Source of the DNA: Legionella genomosp. 1
GTDB taxonomy: Bacteria > Pseudomonadota > Gammaproteobacteria > Legionellales > Legionellaceae
Length of the DNA stretch: 5,490 nt
Reading direction: 5' to 3'
NCBI GenBank assembly: GCA_945889365.1
Contig: CAMDBQ010000115.1
Coordinates: forward strand, 1-5,490
The position numbers and the translations under genes are program-made. Under the pieces are notes generated by a model. That model ran no database searches. It was not told where the DNA came from and saw nothing but the letters and a program-made list of their open reading frames with translations. This document shows, one piece after another, positions 1 through 5,490 of the stretch (within the stretch, counting starts at the first letter, position 1; every line of letters starts with the position of its first letter).

Positions 1-1
1 G

Positions 2-451
2 ACCCTGATGGTTGCTATCTTAAGTAATATTTTACTGATCGTGATTGATATGTTGTTTTATAACATGATTTTCAGACGCAACAATGGCCGTGAAGATAAT
101 CGTTTGATGATCGTAATCATTGTGTTGCGTTATGTACTTCCCGTGATTACGTTAATGCTGGCTCTGTTTTTAAGTCGGACCCGAGAACTAATGGCGGACT
201 CAGGTTCGGTTGAGTTGATGCGCGATAACGAACCTATGGCACGAGCATTGCTTAAGATCAGTGAGGATCATGATGCGCATGCCGAGCATTATGCCCGAGA
301 ATATGGGGAGACAGCGCACGAAGAAGTGCGACGTGCGTCGTATCTATTTGATCCTTCTTCGCTAGATCCGGTTAAATCGTTGAATAGTGCATTTTCAACC
401 CATCCTGATATTCAGAAGCGGTTAGAAGCGTTGGGGTTTAAAAAGAAATAA
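2..451 (+). CDS. htpX: HtpX-like M48 family membrane zinc metalloprotease, C-terminal part (5' end outside window)
   Basis: This is the C-terminal 149 residues of an M48-type protease. The reading frame is open from base 2 (codons ACC CTG ATG), so the ATG at base 8 is an internal Met and not the start. Two hydrophobic segments are visible, counting from that Met: about residues 1-22 and 33-55, separated by a short charged loop (RRNNGRED). They fit the second pair of membrane spans in HtpX. Just after them comes SRTRELMADSGS, the family's conserved RExxAD element; its Glu (E60) is the expected third zinc ligand and D64 the conserved Asp. The HExxH motif must lie upstream of the window. The C-terminal STHPDIQKRLEAL matches the usual HtpX ending (STHP..KRIEAL). 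The family degrades misfolded membrane proteins in the inner membrane, with the active site facing the cytoplasm. The gene converges on the ABC permease, with 15 bp between the stop codons. The symbol is by family resemblance; another M48 paralogue is possible. Confidence 0.85.
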   Translation, partial: TLMVAILSNILLIVIDMLFYNMIFRRNNGREDNRLMIVIIVLRYVLPVITLMLALFLSRTRELMADSGSVELMRDNEPMARALLKISEDHDAHAEHYAREYGETAHEEVRRASYLFDPSSLDPVKSLNSAFSTHPDIQKRLEALGFKKK

Positions 452-472
452 TCCGAGCCACGGCCGCTACTC
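438..472 (-). terminator. Possible weak terminator at the end of the minus-strand cluster
   Basis: Read on the minus strand, bases 472-455 can fold into an imperfect hairpin: four pairs (GAGT with GCTC, including one G-T), an A-G mismatch, two more pairs and a GGCC loop. A T-rich run (ATTATTTCTTTTT) follows, within the 3' end of the htpX-like gene. This is where a terminator for the four-gene minus-strand cluster would be expected. The stem is short and mismatched, it overlaps the permease stop codon, and the T-run is not directly adjacent to it, so the call is tentative. On the plus strand no T-run directly follows the hairpin; the nearest T5 is at about 489-493. Confidence 0.25.
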
Positions 473-1240
473 CCGTAATCCAGTGCCCTTTTTCAGCAAA
501 TACAGATTCAACCCAATCAAAAACCCCAACGTTCCACAAATAATACTCATCGCTAACACCATGTTCACTTCTTTCTGCCCAATCATGACGTGCCGCAGAG
601 CATTAACCATGTAAAAAATAGGGTTAAACCAAGTGATGTGCTGCCAAAGCGGTGGCAACATGCTGGTAGAATAAAATACGCCGCCCAGATACGTCAGTGG
701 GGCGAGAATAAACGTTGGCACGAGGGCTACATCATCAAAGTTTCGAGCCAACATTCCATTAGTAAATCCGGCCAAGGAAAATAAAGCGGCAACCAATACC
801 ACAATAACCATGGTCATGGGCAACGTTTTTAAATCAATATCCAAAAAGAAAAAAGAGACTAAAAATACGAGCATGGCAACGATGACACCGCGTAATACAC
901 CGCCTAGCGTATAACCCAGCAAAATTAAACTGTAATGCATGGGGCTAATCAGAACCTCTTCGATGCTTTTTTGAAAGCGCACGCTAAATAGTGACGTTGA
1001 TACATTGGCATAGGCGTTGGTGATAACGGCCATCATCACCAGTCCAGGCGCTATAAACAGAGTGTAATTGACCCCTTCGATTAAACCAATACGTCCACCC
1101 ATAATCGCGCCGAAAATTAAAAAATATAACAAGGTGGTGATGACAGGGGGTAAAAAAACTTGGCTTGCAATACGAAACATGCGGATTAATTCCCGACGTA
1201 CCATCGTACAGAGTCCAACGAGTTGTGGGTTAATGATCAT
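467..1240 (-). CDS. yadH: ABC-2 type transporter permease, YadH family
   Basis: This is the membrane subunit of an ABC-2 type transporter, placed in the inner membrane and paired with the ATPase encoded just upstream. From the ATG at 1240 the protein has 257 residues, against 256 for E. coli YadH, and it aligns by eye along its whole length. About six hydrophobic segments are visible, near residues 28-48, 60-80, 105-132, 140-162, 172-190 and 225-249. Shared blocks include the PPVITTLLYFLIFG region (31-44), ITNAYANV (73-80), the amphipathic FQKSIEEVLISP (89-100), and DDVALVPTFILAPLTYLGGVFY (169-190, interrupted here only by conservative changes). The C-terminus KGTGLRE resembles RGRGLRS in E. 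coli. An upstream in-frame TTG at 1270 would add 10 residues, but the ATG gives the family length and places the RRE motif at the family position. The start overlaps the ATPase end by 11 bp and has only a poor GGA element upstream, which suggests translational coupling. The substrate is unknown. Confidence 0.9.
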   Translation of the reverse strand: MIINPQLVGLCTMVRRELIRMFRIASQVFLPPVITTLLYFLIFGAIMGGRIGLIEGVNYTLFIAPGLVMMAVITNAYANVSTSLFSVRFQKSIEEVLISPMHYSLILLGYTLGGVLRGVIVAMLVFLVSFFFLDIDLKTLPMTMVIVVLVAALFSLAGFTNGMLARNFDDVALVPTFILAPLTYLGGVFYSTSMLPPLWQHITWFNPIFYMVNALRHVMIGQKEVNMVLAMSIICGTLGFLIGLNLYLLKKGTGLRE

Positions 1241-2144
1241 GATTGATGATATCCATAAAAAGCTCTTCAAGACGGTTGGTTTTGTTACGCATGCTATGAA
1301 TGCGAAGCCCTTGTTGATTTAATACGGTGAACACATCATTGAGCGCATGTTGATTCTCAACACGCAGTTCAAATGTATTGGCATCAATTTTACTGGCTAT
1401 GAATGGATCCAGCGCGGGTAATTGATCTATAGGATCCATGGTATTAAACAGAAACGTTTGATGATGGAGTGACTGCAGCAGAGCCTTCATTGATGTATTT
1501 TCCAAAATAAGACCTTTGTCGATGATGGCAATATTTTTACACAATTGCTCTGCTTCTTCCAGATAGTGGGTGGTTAAAATAATCGTCGTGCCTTCGGCAT
1601 TGGCTTGGGTAAGAAAATCCCACATGCTTCGACGAATTTCAATATCAACACCGGCGGTGGGTTCATCGAGAATCAATACTTTGGGTTCGTGAACCATTGC
1701 GCGAGCAATCATCAAACGGCGTTTCATACCGCCGGATAAATGACGCACCATGGAGCCTCGTTTTTCCCATAAGCCCAATTGATTTAAAAGCAATGTAGCA
1801 CGCGGCATGGCCTGTTTGCGTGATAAACCATAGTAACCAGCCTGGTTGAGCAGCACATCCATGCACGATTCAAAAATATTGAGATTAAATTCCTGAGGAA
1901 CCAATCCTAAACAGGATTTGGCTTCACAAGGTTGATTATCGAGATCATAACCATTAATGGCTATCGTGCCTGATGTTTTGGTTAGCAGGGTGGTGATCAA
2001 GCCAATGGTGGTTGATTTCCCCGCGCCATTAGCACCCAGTAGAGCAAAGAAATCACCGTGCTCGACAGTTAAGTCAATGCCTTTGAGGGCTTCGATGCCA
2101 TTGGCGTAAGTTTTACGTAGTTGCCTAATGTCTAGTGCATGCAT
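1230..2144 (-). CDS. yadG: ABC transporter ATP-binding protein, YadG family
   Basis: This is the cytoplasmic ATPase that powers the YadH-type permease encoded next to it. The 304-residue protein has every ABC signature: Walker A GANGAGKST (37-45), Q-loop Gln84 in VPQEFN, signature LSGGMKRR (136-143), Walker B VLILDE (156-161) with catalytic Glu161, D-loop AGVD (164-167) and switch His193 in LTTHYLEEAE. The region after about residue 220 is a YadG-type C-terminal domain ending in SMRNKTNRLEELFMDII, nearly the same as in E. coli YadG (about 308 residues). The ATG at 2144 follows the nucleotidase stop by 17 bp and has a modest GAGAG ribosome-binding site 8 nt upstream. The 3' end overlaps the permease start by 11 bp. 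The catalytic residues are intact, so it should be an active ATPase. This family resembles drug and polysaccharide exporters, but its substrate is not established. Confidence 0.93.
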   Translation of the reverse strand: MHALDIRQLRKTYANGIEALKGIDLTVEHGDFFALLGANGAGKSTTIGLITTLLTKTSGTIAINGYDLDNQPCEAKSCLGLVPQEFNLNIFESCMDVLLNQAGYYGLSRKQAMPRATLLLNQLGLWEKRGSMVRHLSGGMKRRLMIARAMVHEPKVLILDEPTAGVDIEIRRSMWDFLTQANAEGTTIILTTHYLEEAEQLCKNIAIIDKGLILENTSMKALLQSLHHQTFLFNTMDPIDQLPALDPFIASKIDANTFELRVENQHALNDVFTVLNQQGLRIHSMRNKTNRLEELFMDIINHDH

Positions 2145-2152
2145 GGGGTTAG

Positions 2153-2157
2153 CTCTC
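2153..2157 (-). promoter_or_regulatory. Ribosome-binding site of the yadG-type gene
   Basis: GAGAG on the minus strand lies 8 nt upstream of the ATG at 2144, inside the 17-bp gap after the nucleotidase stop codon. It is weak but well placed. The gap is too short to hold a separate promoter, so the ATPase is probably translated from the same message as the gene before it. Confidence 0.5.
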
Positions 2158-2161
2158 TATT

Positions 2162-3526
2162 TTAATCATGAGCCAGTAATCTTCTATTGGCCCTAAAGTA
2201 GGTCAGTGGCGAATGCTTCAACAAGTCAGATATTTTCTCCATGTAAATACATGCAAAGCGATCCACTTGATAGGCGAAGTAGCTTTCTTCGGCTCCGGCG
2301 CGAAAGACACGATCCCACTTGGGATTAAAAAATGCTTGCTGTTCTTGCAATAATTTTGAAATCTTATGATCAATGGACGTAATCTTTACTTGCAAAGCGC
2401 GAACTGCATCGGTGTATTGGTCGGTTTTTTCATCAACGGCTTTGGTTTGTAGCTTAATATATTTTTCATCGAGCATTTTTTTAATCTTCATATCAGCCAT
2501 AATTTTTTTCTCGATCGGTTGGGCTGTTTTCTGTGCGGAAATTTCTTCGCTCAGCTCTTCAACAACCAATGCTGTACGCCAATTACAATCTTTCTTCAAA
2601 CGAAGAATGTCACCATAGATATGATCACCAATGTAGAGGATTTCATCGCCATTCAAATGCAAATCATCGGTGAATTTTTTAGCATTACCGCCTTGATAAG
2701 TCCCTGGTGTAATACTTCCTGAGGTGTTGGTCATCGAACCATCTTGATTGACATGTAAAAATTTTAAATTGTCATAGAAAAATCGAGGTTTGTTGGATAG
2801 GGTGATGACATATTCAAACAAGTCTTTCCATGTTTCACCCTCTTCGAGAAAAGGATTGATCGCATAGTCGAGTAAAAGATGGGTGTAGTGGTAGTCTGAA
2901 TTAGTCAATACAAATATTTTTTTACCATAATCCGCGCATCGCTTGAGGCCATCGACCACGGCTTTTTCGCGAATAACATAATGCTCCAGATTGTCGCTGA
3001 TTTGTTTTTTTAAACTACCATCAGCATGTACCCTGTCGACAGCACCCAAGACATCTGCTGCAATAATGGAATAACTGGGGAATGCCTGCGGTGACTCCTC
3101 TTTTAAATCAACCAATTGGGCGTACAGAACACAAAAAGCGATTGAAAACGACGTATCTATTGCCATGTAATTTGGATCACCTAAATCCACATAAATACTG
3201 CGGTAAAATTGTTTTTGTTCGCTAAAATCAATTAATTGCGTGCCATGGTAACTTTGACGAATCGCGCCATATCGGCTTAATTTTAAAATATTGCCATTTT
3301 TACTATCGACAACCAAGCCACGAATCGCATCTTTGAAATGAAACGTTAGTTTTTTTATGCTGTCTGGATATTGTTTATTGGTTATCAATTGCTCGACTAT
3401 GAGCTTATAAACCAGCGCTTCAAATCGTTCAGTTCGATACCGAATCAAGGTGTGATCCATATCCAGGCCAATATATTTGATTTTTTTCATGTTCAAAATA
3501 CGATTTACAAAAACGTCGTGGCTCAT
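2162..3526 (-). CDS. HAD-IG family cytosolic purine (IMP/GMP) 5'-nucleotidase, cN-II-like
   Basis: This cytoplasmic Mg-dependent HAD phosphatase is predicted to remove the 5' phosphate from purine nucleoside monophosphates, chiefly IMP and GMP if it follows the family. The 454-residue protein shows all four HAD motifs in the order of human cN-II. Motif I is LDMDHT, with nucleophile Asp22 and acid/base Asp24. Motif II is VLTNSDYHYT, with Thr208 as the likely counterpart of the cN-II motif II Thr. Motif III is Lys246 in SNKPRFFYDN. Motif IV is YIGDHIYGDIL, with Asp301 and Asp306. Residues about 335-400 are charged and helical, possibly coiled coil, followed by the conserved C-terminal block FRAGAEESYFAYQVDRFA and YFRANRRLLAHD. 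From memory the sequence is very close to the L. pneumophila enzyme of known structure (about 459 residues), including the N-terminal VFVNRI.NM. That supports the ATG at 3526 over the Met at codon 13, which has no ribosome-binding site. The start overlaps the acs stop in an ATGA. Substrate preference is inferred. Confidence 0.92.
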   Translation of the reverse strand: MSHDVFVNRILNMKKIKYIGLDMDHTLIRYRTERFEALVYKLIVEQLITNKQYPDSIKKLTFHFKDAIRGLVVDSKNGNILKLSRYGAIRQSYHGTQLIDFSEQKQFYRSIYVDLGDPNYMAIDTSFSIAFCVLYAQLVDLKEESPQAFPSYSIIAADVLGAVDRVHADGSLKKQISDNLEHYVIREKAVVDGLKRCADYGKKIFVLTNSDYHYTHLLLDYAINPFLEEGETWKDLFEYVITLSNKPRFFYDNLKFLHVNQDGSMTNTSGSITPGTYQGGNAKKFTDDLHLNGDEILYIGDHIYGDILRLKKDCNWRTALVVEELSEEISAQKTAQPIEKKIMADMKIKKMLDEKYIKLQTKAVDEKTDQYTDAVRALQVKITSIDHKISKLLQEQQAFFNPKWDRVFRAGAEESYFAYQVDRFACIYMEKISDLLKHSPLTYFRANRRLLAHD

Positions 3527-5460
3527 GTTGCTTTCCTGTTTGCAATAATATTTTTTATGACGTCAGCATCGGCTAGTGTGGATGTATCGCCAAGATTTTC
3601 AGTCTCATTGTTTGCGATTTTGCGTAAAATACGGCGCATGATTTTTCCCGAGCGTGTTTTAGGCAGGACTGCGGTCCACTGTATTTCTTCGGGGGTGGCA
3701 AGCGGTCCAATTTTCTCTCGAAGGTGTTGTTTCAATTCTCTTTTTAATTCATCCGTGGGTGTTATTTCGGCTTTTAAAGTCACGAATGCGAAAATGCACT
3801 CACCTTTGATCTCATGTGGAACCCCGACAACGGCTGCTTCAGATACCGCAGGATGAGAAACAAGGGCGCTTTCAAGTTCTTCCGTACCCATCCGATGTCC
3901 TGAAACCTTGATGATGTCATCATCACGACCGGTTATAAAAAAATAACCGTTTGCATCACGGTAAGCCCCATCCCCAGTTAAATAATTACCGGGTATGCCT
4001 TTGAAATAGGTATTAACGAACCGTTCGCTGTCACCGTAAATGGTTTGCATGAGTCCCGGCCAAGGCTGTTTAATCACCAGTTTACCCGATTTTTCATTGG
4101 GTAGCGAATGGCCATGATTATCTACAATATCAGGCACAACACCAAAGAAAGGCACGCCTGCTGAGCCAGGGATTAATGGCGTGGCACCCGGCAATGGGGT
4201 AAGCATGATGCCACCCGTTTCAGTTTGCCACCACGTATTCACAATAGGGCAACGGTCTTCACCGACCACATGGTAATACCATTCCCACACGTCGGGATTG
4301 ATGGGTTCTCCAACGGTTCCTAATAAACGCAGGCTGCTGCGTTTAGTTTGGGTTACCCATGTATCACCTTCTTTTCGCAAGGCACGAATGGCGGTGGGGG
4401 CTGTGTAAAAAATACTGACTTGATGTTTATCAATGATATCCCAATAGCGTGAATAATCAGGGTAATTGGGGATCCCTTCAAAAGTCAGGGAGGTGGCGCC
4501 ATTGGCAAGCGGTCCGTAAACAAGGTAGGAGTGTCCAGTAATCCAGCCCACATCGGCCGTGCACCAATAAATATCATTATCTTGATGATCAAACACATAG
4601 TGAAAGGTCATTGCCGCGTAAACTAGGTAACCACCGGTGTTATGCATGACGCCTTTAGGCTTGCCGGTCGAGCCTGAGGTATACAAAATAAATAAAGGAT
4701 CACTGGCATCCATAGGTTCTACCGGACAATCCGTGCTCGCAGAGTCCATCGCTTCGTGATACCAAATGTCGCGATTTTTATCCCATGTAATCGGGTTGCC
4801 GGTGCGTTTGAAAACAATCACCGTTTTGACATCAGGGCAATCAGCCAGAGCGATATTGCAATTTTCCTTGAACGGAATGGTCCTTTCACCGCGCACACCT
4901 TCGTCAGCTGTGATCAATAATCGGCAGCCAGCATCCAATATGCGTGTTTTCAAAGCATCCGCAGAAAATCCACCAAATACCACCGAATGAATCGCACCCA
5001 TTCGCGCACAAGCAAGCATGGCAACGACTGCCTCAGGAATCATCGGTAAATAAATGCAAACGCGATCACCTTTTTTGATGCCGTGAGATTTAAGTACGTT
5101 GGCAAATTTACATATTTTTTCATGCAGTTGCGTATAAGTAATGGATTGGGTTTCATGCGGGGAATTGCCTTCCCAAAGAATGGCGACTTGATTGCCTCGG
5201 GTTTTAAGATGGCGATCAACACAATTATAACAGGCATTCAGTTTGCCATTGCTAAACCAGTTGATATCCAAGGTTGTAAAATCACCGCTGACAACGTGTG
5301 TCCAGGGTTCAATCCAGGTAATGAATTTTTCAGCTTGCTCGCCCCAGAATTCTGCCGGCGCATTGAGTGATTGCTGATATAAATCCTGATATTGCTTTGC
5401 ATTAATATGTGTTTTTTTTGCAAACTCGGAGGGTACTGCATAGGGTTCTATCTGACTCAT
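3523..5460 (-). CDS. acs: Acetyl-CoA synthetase (AMP-forming)
   Basis: This cytoplasmic enzyme makes acetyl-CoA from acetate, ATP and CoA through an acetyl-AMP intermediate, releasing AMP and PPi; it is the high-affinity route for acetate use. The 645-residue protein is full length (E. coli Acs has 652). Motifs in order are the P-loop YTSGSTGKPKGV (260-271), TWWQTETGG (409-417) with Trp411 in the position that limits the acyl pocket to acetate, YLTGDGAYRD (493-502) with Asp497, the hinge GRDDDIIKVSGHR (511-523) with Asp514, and PKTRSGKIMRR (600-610). In that last motif Lys606 matches Salmonella Lys609, the catalytic lysine that protein acetylation switches off. All key residues are present. 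The ATG at 5460 gives MSQI, as in E. coli, and has AAGGAA upstream. It is the first gene of a compact minus-strand cluster and overlaps the nucleotidase by 4 bp. No acetyltransferase or deacetylase gene lies in the window. Propionyl-CoA synthetase is unlikely given Trp411. Confidence 0.97.
   Translation of the reverse strand: MSQIEPYAVPSEFAKKTHINAKQYQDLYQQSLNAPAEFWGEQAEKFITWIEPWTHVVSGDFTTLDINWFSNGKLNACYNCVDRHLKTRGNQVAILWEGNSPHETQSITYTQLHEKICKFANVLKSHGIKKGDRVCIYLPMIPEAVVAMLACARMGAIHSVVFGGFSADALKTRILDAGCRLLITADEGVRGERTIPFKENCNIALADCPDVKTVIVFKRTGNPITWDKNRDIWYHEAMDSASTDCPVEPMDASDPLFILYTSGSTGKPKGVMHNTGGYLVYAAMTFHYVFDHQDNDIYWCTADVGWITGHSYLVYGPLANGATSLTFEGIPNYPDYSRYWDIIDKHQVSIFYTAPTAIRALRKEGDTWVTQTKRSSLRLLGTVGEPINPDVWEWYYHVVGEDRCPIVNTWWQTETGGIMLTPLPGATPLIPGSAGVPFFGVVPDIVDNHGHSLPNEKSGKLVIKQPWPGLMQTIYGDSERFVNTYFKGIPGNYLTGDGAYRDANGYFFITGRDDDIIKVSGHRMGTEELESALVSHPAVSEAAVVGVPHEIKGECIFAFVTLKAEITPTDELKRELKQHLREKIGPLATPEEIQWTAVLPKTRSGKIMRRILRKIANNETENLGDTSTLADADVIKNIIANRKAT
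3532..3537 (-). promoter_or_regulatory. Ribosome-binding site of the 5'-nucleotidase gene, inside the acs 3' end
   Basis: AGGAAA on the minus strand sits 5 nt before the ATG at 3526 and within the last codons of acs. It is a good Shine-Dalgarno match. Together with the ATGA stop/start overlap at 3523-3526 it fixes the start codon, and it points to translational coupling between acs and the nucleotidase. Confidence 0.75.
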
Positions 5461-5470
5461 TATTTTAGCA

Positions 5471-5476
5471 TTCCTT
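5471..5476 (-). promoter_or_regulatory. Ribosome-binding site of acs
   Basis: AAGGAA on the minus strand lies 10 nt before the acs ATG at 5460. The spacing is slightly long but workable, and no better in-frame start is nearby. Further upstream, bases 5481-5490 form a run of ten A on the minus strand (T on the plus strand) that reaches the window edge. Too little upstream sequence is present to identify the acs promoter. Confidence 0.6.
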
Positions 5477-5490
5477 GGCGTTTTTTTTTT

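Noticed and set aside
8..10. ATG at base 8 as the start of a complete 147-residue protein
   Set aside because: The frame stays open to the window edge and the product begins inside the HtpX fold, after the HExxH region. The gene is truncated by the window, not short.
461..466. CGGCCG palindrome between the convergent genes as a regulatory site
   Set aside because: A 6-bp palindrome is expected by chance and no second copy or operator-like arrangement was seen.
3488..3490. Internal Met (codon 13) as the nucleotidase start
   Set aside because: No ribosome-binding site precedes it, whereas the ATG at 3526 has AGGAAA at 5 nt and the extra N-terminal residues match the Legionella enzyme as I recall it.
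3371..3856. 161-codon open frame on the plus strand across the acs/nucleotidase junction
   Set aside because: It is wholly antisense to two well-supported genes, has no recognisable domain, and its hydrophobic stretches are by-products of the opposite-strand codons.
5083..5370. 95-codon plus-strand frame within the acs 5' region
   Set aside because: It is a shadow of acs on the opposite strand, without a ribosome-binding site or family resemblance.
5462..5467. TAAAAT on the minus strand as a -10 box for acs
   Set aside because: It nearly touches the start codon, so transcription from it would begin inside the gene and leave out the ribosome-binding site.

Overview
This window is an ordinary, densely packed stretch of a gammaproteobacterial chromosome. 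All five genes resemble Legionellales genes. The strongest pointer is the HAD-IG 5'-nucleotidase, whose sequence is, from memory, very close to the Legionella pneumophila cytosolic IMP/GMP 5'-nucleotidase. The Acs and YadG/YadH-type proteins also align by eye with their E. coli counterparts over their full length. The base composition looks moderately AT-leaning, which fits. The genus is an inference; no database search was possible.

Layout: the left edge (2-451, + strand) holds the C-terminal half of an HtpX-like M48 membrane zinc protease, cut off by the window start. After a gap of only 15 bp, everything else lies on the minus strand and reads right to left as one compact cluster. The order is acs (acetyl-CoA synthetase, 5460 to 3523), a HAD-IG 5'-nucleotidase (3526 to 2162, 4-bp ATGA overlap with acs), a YadG-type ABC ATPase (2144 to 1230, 17-bp gap) and a YadH-type ABC-2 permease (1240 to 467, 11-bp overlap). 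These spacings suggest a single four-gene transcript with translational coupling at two junctions. Only 30 bp upstream of acs are visible, so the main promoter lies mostly or wholly outside the window.

How the genes may work together: Acs activates acetate to acetyl-CoA, consuming ATP and releasing AMP and PPi. The nucleotidase dephosphorylates purine nucleoside monophosphates, so it could help balance purines in cells using acetate; this link is inferred from position only. YadG and YadH form one ABC transporter (cytoplasmic ATPase plus membrane subunit) of unknown substrate, with no obvious link to acetate. No RNA genes, mobile elements, CRISPR arrays or repeats were seen, and no stretch of more than about 30 bp lacks a gene. 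I found no convincing sign of a new system. The most notable point is the tight coupling of acs to a purine 5'-nucleotidase.
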